NCBI GenBank assembly: GCA_021397835.1
Contig: JAJFZO010000094.1
Span: 5,494,001-5,558,000, forward strand
Reading direction: 5' to 3'
DNA: 64,000 nt
Source of the DNA: Moringa oleifera
Taxonomy: Eukaryota > Streptophyta > Magnoliopsida > Brassicales > Moringaceae
Each line of letters opens with the position of its first letter. Within the stretch, counting starts at the first letter, position 1. Shown here in pieces: positions 24,360 to 36,356 of this stretch. The notes below the pieces were generated by a model. That model was not told where the DNA came from, did no database searches, and saw only the letters and a program-made list of their open reading frames with translations. The translations under genes and the position numbers were made by a program.

Positions 24360-27300
24360 CATGTATGCATAAAACATACATAAATACATATTCGTCTTAT
24401 GCATACATGCATTGTTTACTCATGATATAACATTCAAAATAAGAAATTGCAAAATAATACAACATCATTTTCGCATACAACGCTCCATTAGAAGACACTA
24501 GCATGATGTATGAAGTGATAAGCAATAGAGTTTCTTCAGGAACCCTAAAGCTCTAGATTGGAGAAGTTACCATGTCTCAATAGAATTAAAAAACAGTAAA
24601 ATACCAGAATGAGACTGCATGACAATTATTAAATTATTTTTTGATAGAAACAGTCATCAAATTATATATGTATCTTATTATTTAGGTAATGTTTCACTGT
24701 GAGTGTAAATGGGGATCAGCATTGCAGCTTCATTTTGCATGGGATATATAGTAAGCAAGATTTTCAACCAGAAGAACAGTGTATATTGAATATCATGCAT
24801 GGTTTCTATAATACAAACTTGCCAATATTTCTTGGAAAAAGATCCTACTTTGCAATCTCTTACAGCCCTTTCATTTTCCCCCAAATCCTGAAAAACCTAG
24901 ACAATTGAATCATGTCTCTCTTTGGCCGTAACTAATATGGGGAATACTTAGTGTTTAGCTAAGTAGGTCCTCTAAGCTGAAGTTGAATGGATAAATGTGG
25001 CATGATGGAAACCCTAATTTGAAAAGAAGAGATAGTTTGAGGAAATTTATAACCAGCTAATAGCTACAACAAGCATGCTTGCATGAAAACCTGATAGTAA
25101 CACAAAGAGCAACGAGTGAAAAAGGTATTATAGAGAAATGAGAGGCAAAAAAAAAAAAAATTAGACTAGCTACGCGGTCTGATTAAAAGCCCAGGTTTAG
25201 ATAATTCATAGAGGCTGCTTGGTTTGATAAAAGTTTAAACCTTTCAGGAGGAAATCTATTAGGATTTAACAAAGCTTAAGAAAAGCTGTTTACTACTTCT
25301 GCAATAACATATAAGAGGGCAGATTGAAGCCAAATACTATAAGTTTATGATCTATTAATATATACTTGGAAGGGAGAACTACCTGCTGCATCCTTCCACC
25401 AAGCAGAAAATAGTTTAAAGTCTGGATCAATCTTAGAGTATGTAGTTCAAAGTAAAACTGAAGTATGATTATGAATTGAATGAAGCTCATTCAAGTGAAA
25501 TTATTTGGAGGAAGCTAAGCTCGGCAAACAGAAGCAAAAAGTTCCTCATGATGCATTTACATATGCAGTACTTGTGCACTAATATAGAGTTTATGAGAGA
25601 AGTCATTGAATGAGCTTAACATAAAGCCTCCTCCACCATTTACAAACATTGAGAATAAGAATTAAGGAAATAACATCACTTGATTCATTTTACATCTAGG
25701 CGCATATTTATGCTCATGAGAAGAAGCTATAATTCACTTATACATCTAAGATCAGAAAATAGCAGTACATGACTGACTTTGATGTCACTTCAAATCATAA
25801 TTAATTGGAGATGTAGATGGGTCATGAGATATTAACTAATGTGTTTGGAATACCATGCTAGGTTCTATAAGGCATGAATATTTAAACTCATGAAGAATTA
25901 AGGTATTAGCATATTCTAGTCAGAATAATGTATGTTAGGGATCATATTTTGGTGATAACATTGCTTGTCAAGACTAGAGTCTAAAAACAGCAAAACCCTA
26001 ATGGTTTTAACCCCCAAACCCCCCACCTCCCACCATTTTGAAGAAAAATAAGAATAAGTTGAAGAATAATGGATGAGAAAGAATAAAATAAAGAACAATT
26101 AATGGATTGTAGCTGTAATGCTTCAGTAGTAAGTTCTATGTTACTTCAGCATAGTTCAGAGAACATCCAGTAGAATTCAATAGGAGGCCACAACCCCATT
26201 GTGTCCTCTTCCCCCACCCAACACAGCCGCCAAAATCGATCTCAACAGTTGCCTAGGTGTGAGATATTCTAAAGGTACAGTAACAAAAGCAATATCAGAA
26301 ATAGAATCCAACAAGTACCCAGGAAAAGGAAAATATTCGAATATACTGAACACCTTTGTTATCATTCGAGATTGTCTTACTTAGAACGTAAGAATAGTTT
26401 AAGTTATGGTTTATGATGTCTTCACGTGTTAAATTTTTAGCATGTTCAAGTTTCCAAAGGAGCTTGAATTCAAGTTTGCACCTTTTCTTTTTTCCTTTGT
26501 GTCATTTAACAAAATCAGCTTATTTCAACTGATTTCCTTGCATCATTAACACATAGTAGGCACAAAACCAAAGAGAGAGAAATATGAAATGAATACTACT
26601 CTTCTATGTCTTCAAGGCAAAAAGATATCATTTTCTTGAATCTTTTTTTTTTCTTTTTTAACAAGTTCATCCTCTTCAATCTCCACTTGCCTAGCATTTT
26701 CCTTCAAACAGTAGGATTAATTTCACAAAATTACCTTAGTGTTGAATAGTCATCGGCCTCAAATTAATATTAAGAGTTTTGCTGTTGTTTAAACCAAAAC
26801 AGAAGAACAAAAATGAATTTTATCTATAGAAAAATTTTACCAAGGAGCTGAGAAAGCTTGGGAAATGTTTTCATACTTCCCAATTTTTCTGTTAGCAATC
26901 TGTTGGCTAGATGAACTTTTTATGTGTTTGTTTCAAAGTAACTTACATGATCCCATACATGCCATTATAATCTCAAGACAAAACCCTAAATTTGAAACCC
27001 AAAAAAGAATAATGATATATTCAAATAATAAACCTAAAATAATAATTTCTTGCAACAACCTAGTTCTTATTAAAGTAAAATAAATGAAAATCAAGCAAAA
27101 TATTCAATGCTAACAAAAGGAACTTGTTTCATGGAAAATGAGCAAATGGAATTTCAGAGATGGAAACGTTAGAACTGAGAGAAGTCTCTCCATCACTTTC
27201 TATACTGAGCATAAAAGACGTACTGATCATGATCTCAGGCTTCAGAACAAATTATTTGTAGCGCTTGTCCACACGCATAGGCATGATTAACAAATGTTTT

Positions 27301-28197
27301 AAAGTTGGCTTAAGACAATAACCTAAGTTTCATATAAATCAGCCATAACTTCTAAAGCAGACATCAAAAGTAGAGCCGGAACTAGTGACTCCTTTTCCTT
27401 ATGATCGAAGTCAGACAAGGATCTCGAATTCACTGCTTAAGATCAAAATCATCAGCTCGTCTTATTTAACAATTTAACATATATAAATAATAAACCTGAA
27501 ATTTTCTAACAATATATCAAACTCTGATAAGAGATTTCCAGCTTAATTAGACAAACTCAAAGGCCACAAATCCTTTTCAGATCTCTTAGCAGGAGAATTG
27601 AACCTAACACAACAGGAAAAGAAACAAAAAGGAAAAGGCCTAAGCCTTTGCTTCCAACTATTCCCCCCCCCCCCCCCCCCCAAAAAAAAAAAAAAAAAGA
27701 AAATAATTGAATGACCCTTCTCACAGCAAACATTAGAATAACCGACAGCAAGATTCATAATCCAGGGAAGCTCCATAAAAATTCTCAACGACATCAAAAC
27801 TTCACAAATCAATTAAAGCTCAAAGAGGGCATAGAAGGGAAAGAAACAAACAAGGTTGTTTTTGTAGAAGAAAATCAAACGAAATTCAACAAATAAGAAA
27901 AGAGAGAACAAACAAGCAGATCTCTTGCATCATATAAGATAAGAATACACATGTACTACTATAGTTAGGGAGAGAGAGAAACAGAAAGAGTAAGAGAGGA
28001 AAAGGGCGATACTTAGAGCTGCTACAGAACTCATAGAGCTTGCCACGATTAGAGAAAATGATGAGGGCCACCTCAGCATCACAGAGCACAGAGAGCTCAT
28101 AAGCTTTCTTCAAGAGTCCATTCCTCCTCTTAGCAAATGTCACCTGCCTGTTTATCTTGTTCTCTATCCTCTTCAGCTCTACTCTTCCCCTCCCCAT
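21911..28197 (-). CDS. SEPALLATA-like (AGL2-clade) MIKC MADS-box transcription factor
   Basis: Eight exons read leftwards: 28197-28013, 24219-24141, 23963-23899, 23782-23683, 22547-22506, 22423-22382, 22224-22088 and 21995-21911, giving 244 residues. The MADS domain (1-60) has [18 protein letters not shown] and [10 protein letters not shown]. The I region has [14 protein letters not shown]. The K domain includes [19 protein letters not shown] and [14 protein letters not shown]. The C-terminal SEP motifs are RAAWEG, NPTLQIGYNP and the end NGFIPGWML. Exon sizes 185/79/65/100/42/42 match the neighbouring MADS gene. SEP proteins bridge MADS tetramers and are needed for floral organ identity, and in some species for fruit ripening. 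The features fit the SEP1/2/4 (LOFSEP/FBP9-like) group better than SEP3, but that needs a tree. The AP1/FUL-like gene lies 6.2 kb downstream in the same orientation. Confidence 0.95.
22841..22862. repeat. (TA)n microsatellite
   Basis: About 11 TA units in intron 4 of the SEP-like gene (between the exons at 23782-23683 and 22547-22506). Confidence 0.9.
24328..24358. repeat. (TA)n microsatellite
   Basis: About 15 TA units inside intron 1 of the SEP-like gene, near its 3' end. Confidence 0.9.
27663..27698. repeat. Poly(C)20 / poly(A)16 tract
   Basis: Twenty C followed by about sixteen A in intron 1 of the SEP-like gene. Pure C runs of this size are rare and error-prone to sequence, so the exact length is uncertain. 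Confidence 0.9.
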
Positions 28198-28260
28198 CCT
28201 AAATTATCCTCTCTCTCTATCTCTCTCTCCCCCTTTTATTTACTATATATAAATATGTAT
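28198..28260 (-). promoter_or_regulatory. TATA-like element and GA-rich leader of the SEP-like gene
   Basis: Reading leftwards, TATTTATATATAG (about 28243-28255) is followed by a GAGAGAGA tract (28210-28232) just before the ATG at 28197. GA repeats near plant homeotic and MADS-box genes are known binding sites of BPC proteins. The short distance to the ATG makes the TATA assignment tentative; transcription may start further upstream. Confidence 0.4.
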
Positions 28261-29775
28261 CTACAATATCTAGCTTATATGATCTCTATGTATCTCTTTT
28301 GTGAGTGGTTATGATGTTGTCTCCTCTTTCTTTCTCTTTCGTTTTGGGTTTTTGTTCTTCTCTTGGGAACAAGCTGATCTTTCTTTTACGAGTTAGTACC
28401 ACAAATGTAACCAAATGTGTGAAAAACAACGAGAAAGTTGGATTGCTGAAACCCTAGAGAAAGAGAAAGAGAGAACAGGAAAATAAAGAGAGAGAGATTT
28501 CCTATGTGTTTGCTTGTCTTCTTAGCTAAAGCTTTGGGTTTTCTAACCTCAGGTTTCCAATCTAACACCAGATATCAAATTTGGAGGTAGGGTTGGTGTT
28601 CTTTCTGGTTTTCATGCTCCTTTTTTTTTTTTTAACTGTTCCTCCGTCATTAAAAACTATGCCCACTCTCACATCGTGAGCGTCATTGCCATGCTACGAG
28701 GGTTCAATCAGCAGAGCGTGCAACCACCGTAACTTGAGGAGCGTGGTGATGTGGTTTCGACCTTGCAATAAATGAATTCTTGCATCATTTCTAGTTGTCT
28801 TCAGAAGTATCAGAACTTCGTCACCAACCTTAAAAGGCATCTCCACGTGTCGCTCTCGCACTGGCTCTTTATCTCCATCGTTCTTAACATTTCTTGTTTC
28901 CTCTCTTTTTCCCCTTCAATTTGCCCTTTTCATTATTTGACCGAATTAACCCTGACAAGACCACCTAATTACCAAGATTTGAGCATGAAGGCAGGCAAAC
29001 TTGTTTAAGTTAATAATTGGCTTAACCGTGATGGACCTATTTAGTCCTTTTGATTACTGCATAAGTTATACCCAAAACCAAAGTTTCAATTAAATTTAAT
29101 TATTTTTTTGAGAATTAGTACTTAGTCGTGAATCAGAAATTTTCATTTACGCAATTACATCAAGTTTAAGTCTAGAAATAATTGAAAAAATAATACGAGC
29201 TAGTCTAAATTAATAGCATATGTTTTTTTTTAAAACCAATTAATAGCATATCTTAATCATTATAATCATTTTATTTATATAATTTTGAGTTGAGTCGAAA
29301 TATTGGCTTCCACAATCAATTGGAATGAGTAATTATTCATGTCAATTCAACAAGATCAATTCAAGTTCTTTAGACATAATATATGTTTTATGCTTTATGT
29401 TTCTAATAAGACCATCTACAATCTTAAATATCAATTTTAACATCATTTTGATTTAAAATATTTTAATATGAAATTTTTTTATTTTCAGTTGATTACACTA
29501 AAATGGTGTTATAAATATTGTTTAATAATATTTTACAAAATTTTATAATAATAATAATTTAAATAAATTTAGTTATATATTGAATATTGATATTATTTTT
29601 AAACTTTTAATGAGATATTTATAATCATATAATTTTTTTGTAATAATACAATAACATATATTAAGTTATTTATCAGAATTATAATTTAAATAAAAATTAA
29701 GAATATAATAAATATTTTTTAAAAAAATATTTGATGTTGCTAGAGTGCCGCACCATATATATAAGAATCGCTTTG

Positions 29776-29777
<2 letters not shown>

Positions 29778-29811
<34 letters not shown>
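29778..29811. repeat. (TA)n microsatellite
   Basis: About 17 uninterrupted TA units in intergenic AT-rich DNA. Confidence 0.9.
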
Positions 29812-29813
<2 letters not shown>

Positions 29814-30799
29814 ATAATTTTATATTAATTTAAATTATAATTTTAACATAAAAATTAAAAAATATTTAATATTTAATTTTATTAAATTATTACTTGTTAT
29901 TAATTTTTAAAAAATTAATATAATACAACTTTACAAAGTATCATGATACTCCACAAATATTCTTACAATATGTGGGGGCTATGCTTGGTTGCAGCTTGTA
30001 GGAGGTGCTCCCGAGTCTAGGGCTCGTGCCCTTCCCTCGCTAGCTGACAAGATCCTCTTCGCTTGGCATAATGTTTCCCTTCAAGTCAGCATATATGCCC
30101 TTCAGAAAACAAAAATTAATAAATAAATGAAGGAATTAATTAGTGGCGACGAAGACAGTAGGTTTTGCCTGCAGAACAAAGGAGGAGTCTCATGGAAACG
30201 TGTCGGCACCAGAACTCACCGTTTTACATTGCCGAATGGTTTTGTCTGGTATCACAAAAAAGTGCAGCATTTCGGAGGGTACTGTTGAAGCTACTTGGCT
30301 TCTTGTAAATGGCGGATGTAAACAGTGCCAGGTGACGCAGAGAGCTGGACAGGTAACAGACGGCTACGTACCTGAACAGTAACCTGCCCTTATGCGACAC
30401 GTGTTGAGATTAGACTACGGGAATACAGAACGCCAGTGAATCTTCTGTTGGGTAGACGGTTGTCGGACGCGTGCTACGAAAAGCTAAATCACTGTGAAGA
30501 TTAGTAGACAGGCAAAAAAGGAGTAGTTTTTTACTATATTGTCCTTCCGTTTTTACCTGCACGGCCCCACCCAGTACATCTAGTCACTGACACAGAAAAA
30601 ATATCAAGACTAGTGACAGTGAGATTAATTGCTTATTATTTCTTTTACTTTTTCTTAAATGATTTTTTTAATAAAAATATTTATTTTAAATAAAAATAAT
30701 ATAAAATTTAATTATTTATTTTATATTTCAATTAAATTTTAATAAAAAATCTGATTTTAATTTATCAATCTGATTCAAATTAAATTTTATCTCAAAAAA

Positions 30800-30833
30800 T
30801 TATAAAAATTAAAAATATTTTCATTATTCAAAT
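30800..30833. repeat. AT-rich dispersed repeat element, copy 2
   Basis: Near-identical to 17098-17132: one A shorter in the first A run and a C in place of A near the end. Flanking sequence is also similar in composition but diverges. Confidence 0.5.
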
Positions 30834-33229
30834 GTTTTAAAGATGATTTGATTAAATTTTTATTTTATTTTAAACTTAAATAATTTTTAAAATAATATTT
30901 ATTTTTTATAATTTTTTTAAAATTTAATGATATAAAAATACTCTAAAAATTTCAAATCAATATAACTTTTATCAAAAAATTCAGTACTAATTATTTTTAT
31001 CATATATTTTAACTATATCATTAAATAGCATAAAAAATTTAATTTTTATATTTATAGATGTATTATAAAATCATAAGATATTTTTAAAAATATAATAAAT
31101 AAAATGCAATACAACTTAACATGAGTCAAAACAATACCCTTTCTTTTAAAAAAAAAAACTGAGTTAAAAAAATGATTTAACAAATATTTACCAAATTAGA
31201 TCATAGTTGCCTGCTATTGAGCTTTTTTTTAATGAAGAGAACTAATTTACCAATTTGTTTTAGGAAAATAACAAAAAAGTTGTTTTTAGAGAAAATAAAC
31301 TCAAAATTTGATAAAATCATTTTTGAAAACATTTTATTTGAAAACTTAACTTGCAAAATCTCAATATGGAGAATTTGTTCCCTACTTTTGTTTGGTTTTG
31401 GAGAATCGTAAACTGTTAAACATACACTCAGAACATGCAAAATTCGAATTTTGTTATTCTTTTAGCATCATCTTTATCTGCAGTCTTCATTAAAACAAAA
31501 AAAAAAAAGTACAAATACATTCTATTCTAATTCTCAATCTTGGTTTCACTTTAATTCTCCACTCTCAAAATAAAAGATAAAATGAATTAATAGACTTTAG
31601 GACATGAGAGTTTGGTTAAAGTCCACAGTAGAAGTGGAGAAACAAAGGACGTACTTTCAGCATCACTTTCCCTTTCAGAAAAAGTAATGCCTAGTTTTCC
31701 TTTGTTGCATTTGGGTCCATGCATGAAAGCTATCAGAAAGACATGGTCAATTATTTGTTTTGCTTTTTTACTAAATAAGATTATGATATATTGATCTCAC
31801 AGCACAGCTTAATTTATCACCACAAATCTCTCTATCAAGAACACGTCTCAAAGCTCAAATCATCTTTTCATCCTCCATTCAATGAAATGAAAATACCGCA
31901 TGTCTTTTTCTTATTCTCGTTTCATAAATTAAACTCTAAACCCATGAATTCGATCATGCTTCAACAGAACTCCACATAACAAATCATCCCATCCTAGCAT
32001 CATTAGGGATTTTACAATCTGTCAAGCACCAGTTTGCTTCCCATATGAAACCATAAGGATCGCATTCTTCAATACAATGAGAGACAGTGACATTTGTTAT
32101 AGCAAATTAAGAATTAAATGAGAAAGTTCTCTTCCCTGAGGAAATCTTCATGCAGCTGGAGGTCACAATCACTAGATCTCTAGAAAATGCCATGACCACA
32201 CTTCACCTAGTGGAACAGCCAATACCCACTATACCAGTCTTGTTATCACAATGGTCAATTCATGTTGCTCCACACAATATATCATAGAAGGTGTTCTGTC
32301 GGTTCACAACTTCGAAGTTGCTTCTCTTGATCTGATTTAAAAGCAAATTCAAGCAAGAATGGGTAATATATTTAGCAAGATTCTTCCTTTTTTCCTTCAT
32401 CTTTTATTTACCGGGTGATAAAGCTTAAAGTATATATAATTTAGCAGCCCTAAAGATTATCTTAAGCATGGATTTTCACTGGAGCAGGTATGCATGCACA
32501 AAAGAATCTGATGGAGGCCTCTGCAGACAAAGTTATACTCATTCTAAAGGTCACCACATATCTGTGGCTAAAGGCGCATCTGGAGGCTAATATTCTAGGA
32601 ACACATGTAAGTAACTGAAAGTTAAAAAGTGGTACCCAAGCAGCCATCTTTGATTTGATATCAAAAAAGGACGAGAGGAACAATGCTGTAAAGATCAGGA
32701 CCATTGATTGATCTCAAAGACTTTCCAGACTTGTTACTATAGTTCTAACTTCTACGTCCCAACAGCCTATTGTCAAACTTGCAGAGGCTAGCAAAACCCC
32801 ATAAAAACTAAAAGGTACAAAGAAGAAGCTACCATATTAACCAGAGGGCAAAAGAAAAACTTGGCTAGAGTTCAACAGGATACAATATAGAACAGCAGGC
32901 ACTAACTATACTAGATATGCCTATGCCTACATGCCTAGAAAAGGACATGCTTTGAATGTCAGCATTTAAGAAATAGGAAATACAGTGGCGAAGTCAACAC
33001 TGCTTTGCCCTAGTTAGAGACTCCTAGTGTTAGTGCGGTTTAAATCAGCTTTGTGATAATGCTAAGAGCATTTTTGCCTTGACATCTATGATGGATATGG
33101 CACAATAATTTCCAAGGAGGATTCACAGTATAGTTCGTAACAATCTTTGCTCCCTAGAAATCCATTGCAACATTTGGGCCATATAGATAATTTTGATTAG
33201 TACAAAATATGTTTTAAGACCTCAACGTA

Positions 33230-35702
33230 TCAAATTTGGGGTGTAATGGAGCACTCAGGGCAGCAGAAATGACCTTTAGCTTGACAATTTTTGCAAGCAA
33301 CTGATTTCACCTTCAGCTCACCACCAAATGTCTGATACATGTCAACCATAATGGGCAAATTGAATGGTCCACTTGATCTGATTAATCCCATTCCTTTACA
33401 TCTTGAACAAGCAACCATCCTCAGATCACCGCATCTTTTGCACATACCTAGAGAGCTGCATTTGAAGAGTTGCACATTAATCACAAGAACCATTAAGATG
33501 CAGCATAAATCTAAATTTTATACCCAACATATTCATTTCAATTGTAATGACGGTGAGATTCTCACAAGTAACATTAGTATCTTGTCAGTACAGTTCAAAG
33601 GACGGATAAGTGGTTCTGAAGCATGTTTAAGAGATGCCACTGCCTTCACCAAGTATATAGATGTGCAATAAGACGTTCACAACATCTCACTTACTCAACT
33701 TAAGATTAACGAGAATCTTTCCCAAATTTCTGGTCATCCAAGATCCATTCCTGCATCGGGATCACTTACTCAACTTAAGATTAACGAGAATCTTTCCCAA
33801 ATTTTCTTGTAACCCAAGATCCATTCCTGACATTGGGATAACGTAAAGAATATCCACCGTACCTAATACGGAAAAGATTCATCACTTTAGCTGTTTCCCT
33901 TGGACTAGCCCCTTGACTTATTCCATGTCTCCCTCTCTTTCTTTTCAAAACTTTCATATTAATTCAGAAATTATTCTCTTCATCCAGATGCAGTACATTG
34001 CTATTCTCAATATTCTGGAAGAAAGGCAGGTGGAGAACCATCTAACAACTGTTTAACTTTTATATCACTAGGCCATCCTTTTAGGTGCTGGCTAAAGTAT
34101 CCATCTAAGAGATCAAACATCTTCTAAGGAAGAAAGGATTTCAATAGTCAAAAACACAAGTTTGATACAGACATCGTCAATAAGAAATCTCAAGCTGAGG
34201 CTTCTAAGTGAACTCTACTGAAGTTAGTCCCATACAGTCCACCAGCCCATGATGGGACTAATCAAATCTAAAATGAATGCAGCTTTCATAATTATTTTAC
34301 ATGACAGTTTTTCATAATCTGTCACACTGAACTTCTGAACCCATTTGATTTCTCACAAACATAAAGGTGAGGCTTTTTCTGTTTCAGAGAGTTTGTTTGA
34401 AATTGAAACATTTTGGAAGGTTTATTTTCAATTAGTTCACCCATGAGATGGAACTGCCACAGCGAACACAAGGAACATCAGAATAAAAACAAACTTATGA
34501 CAATAGAGAGTAATATAGAATCCCAAAATAGATTCGGGACAGGAAAAGTTAAAGTATCTGATTTTCAAAATCAATGAGAGGAAATATGGGAGTAATTTGG
34601 AATGCTAAACATTGGCTGCAAGTCCATTGGACACCAACTCCTGCTCTTAAGTTTTTCGTTTCAACATTTCTGAAACCACTTCCAAAACAAATAGATTTGT
34701 TATGAATACCATAAATAATGCCTCAAATATCTTTCTACCACAGCCCTGCACATTATTCAGTAGCTGCTCCACTATCTAATAAAGTGGCAAAAACCAATTG
34801 AACAGAGCCGAAGATTAATGGCATGATACATCATATTCAAAAATTCAATAATGCTCAATCAAGAACCAGCCCATTTCTGATTTATCCATAACAGAATACC
34901 TCGAATATTACAAGCACAAATCCTTCAATTCTTACTGAATTCATCACTTCAATCTCTACTGTTTGTCTATGTCACCGAATTAATTTCCAATTTTCATTAG
35001 GAGAGCCATGTACTCCTCATCAATGCTAGTTATCCAAGGCCACAAATTAACCTGCAATGGAGATTTAATATATTAGAACCTAATTTCCCTTTTCACGAAG
35101 CATTTAGTATCTGCTTATTTCTGCTTTGAGGTTCATTATCTCCTATTTTCTTCTTTTTTTTTTTTTTTTTTTGGAGAGAGGGAGCCAGGTCGCCTACGAA
35201 GCTCCTCTCTCATGTTCCTTCAATCAGGAATTTCTTTGGATACTTTTTGCGAAACTAACTAATTTGCAACGGAAGCTAGGCTAGATATCGCCTCATGCAA
35301 TTACACTGAAGTAAAAACAAAGGAGAAATCTCCATCAAGCATCAGAATTCCAGCAAACAAAAAGTATCAACGGTAAGCACGAATTCTAAACGAAATAATT
35401 GATTACCATAACTTTTAATCAAAGTTATACACTAGAAACCAGAAAACGCAGCCCGCATCTATGTAAATATCATAAACACATTCCTTTCACTTTTAGTTTC
35501 ACCCCCTAAACCAACAAATGGGTCTAACATGGAGCAAGTATGAAAGGACAAAACGAAAGGGACAGTGCAGTAACATGTTTTTTTATTACCTCCTTTGTGA
35601 AGCGGAAACCAGAGAATCTATCTTAGGAGCAGCAATGGTGGCACAAAGAAGCAGAGTGCCTACTCCAAAACCTGCAATTTCGCTTGCTGTTATGTTTTCC
35701 AT
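33230..35702 (-). CDS. Small protein with DnaJ-type cysteine-rich zinc finger (BSD2-like)
   Basis: Two exons read leftwards, 35702-35590 and 33455-33230, with a 2.1-kb intron and a clean phase-2 junction, giving 112 residues. The N-terminus (MENITASEIAGFGVGTLLLC) has a short hydrophobic segment at about 10-25. The C-terminal half has four CxxC pairs at 43/46, 54/57, 92/95 and 103/106. The motifs CKRCGD, CSRCKGMG, CKNCQAKG and CPEC match the two-zinc cysteine-rich domain of DnaJ. No J domain is present. Such J-less proteins (BSD2, PSA2 and relatives) act as thiol or assembly chaperones, several in plastids; this protein's partner and location are unknown. A classical transit peptide is not obvious. 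Acceptor chosen: TGCAG before CTCTCTAG, because the alternative AG six bases later breaks the frame. Function is inferred from the zinc-finger pattern only. Confidence 0.8.
33687..33836. repeat. Two-copy 75-bp tandem duplication
   Basis: The unit beginning TCACTTACTCAACTTAAG at 33687 repeats at 33762 with only a few differences near CTGGTCATCC/TTGTAACCC. It lies in the intron of the small zinc-finger gene. Confidence 0.92.
35173..35211. repeat. Imperfect inverted repeat after a T tract
   Basis: GAGAGAGGGAGC (35174-35185) pairs with GCTCCTCTCTC (35201-35211) with one bulged G and a 15-nt loop. It directly follows about 19 T. It is inside the intron of the zinc-finger gene. Confidence 0.6.
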
Positions 35703-35831
35703 TTTCCCCCTCTTTCTGCTTGATTTGGTGGAGTGTTCAACCAGGAACCCAGCCTTGCAAGTAAACCTTATCCAGTAAGGTCGTGGTTTTAATAATTAAA
35801 TTTTTTTTAAATCCAACTGAGACCAAACATC

Positions 35832-35905
35832 GGCCTATTAGCTCAGTTGGTTAGAGCGTCGTGCTAATAACGCGAAGGTCGCAGGTTCGAAACCTGCATG
35901 GGCCA
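35832..35905 (+). tRNA. tRNA-Ile (anticodon AAU)
   Basis: The 74-nt cloverleaf has acceptor arms GGCCTAT and ATGGGCC (one T-G wobble) and discriminator A. The D arm is AGCTCAGTTGGTTAGAGC. The anticodon loop is in GTGCTAATAACGC, with AAT as anticodon. The T arm is GCAGGTTCGAAACCTGC. Box A and box B promoters are intact, there is no intron, and a T-rich pol III terminator follows directly. It closely resembles other plant tRNA-Ile(AAU) genes. It lies between the small zinc-finger gene and the MYB gene, opposite in strand to both. Confidence 0.97.
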
Positions 35906-36292
35906 TTTTTTTCTTTTTAATTTTTTTTTTCTCTCTCGCCCTATTGAAACAGAGGACCTCAGTTACAGATTTTGACTTTCACCAGTTTTCCCACTTCTTT
36001 TCTTTTCTCTCTTACTTCATAGTTTGAAAACTTTAACATAGTGAGTGGCCGAGGAAAAAAGAAAAAGAACTTATAGTGCACTAGCGAAAATTTCCGAGAT
36101 AGAAAATATGTTAAACCCATGAAGTCAGTGGAAATCATGCATGTCAAATTATTGCAACTTTCATGAACCAAAAGTAAACTCATTATAGCTTCATCGTCTT
36201 CAAGCCGAAAATGACACGTGAAAAAAATGGTACACGTGTGACAAACCCAATTAAACAGAAGAGCAACACCATGACTAGAAATGTCTGGTTCT

Positions 36293-36344
36293 GTGTGCAT
36301 GTGTGTGTGTTCGTGTGTGTGCATGTGTGCGTCTGTGTGTGGGT
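36293..36344. repeat. Imperfect (GT)n microsatellite
   Basis: An alternating GT/GC-rich tract, (CA)n on the transcribed strand, starts about 13 nt after the MYB stop codon and so lies in its 3' UTR. Confidence 0.85.
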
Positions 36345-36356
36345 TCTTAATTCTTC

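Larger units (their letters stand above)
24220..28012 (-). other. Long (3.8 kb) first intron of the SEP-like gene
   Basis: It runs from the donor after the MADS-domain exon (TCTAA/GTATCG) to the acceptor before the exon beginning CATGCTCAAG (TTCCAG). It contains a (TA)n tract at 24328-24358 and a C20/A16 homopolymer junction at 27663-27698. No coding sequence is supported. Confidence 0.8.
28261..33229. other. Intergenic region upstream of the SEP-like gene
   Basis: About 5 kb. It includes the SEP-like promoter side (28261-29000, fairly mixed composition), very AT-rich stretches (29040-29960 and 30640-31120), a (TA)n tract, and a less AT-rich island at 30140-30600 with ACGT-core motifs. Around 31450-33229 the composition is moderate and holds the 3' end of the zinc-finger gene on its right edge. 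No gene is supported. Confidence 0.5.
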
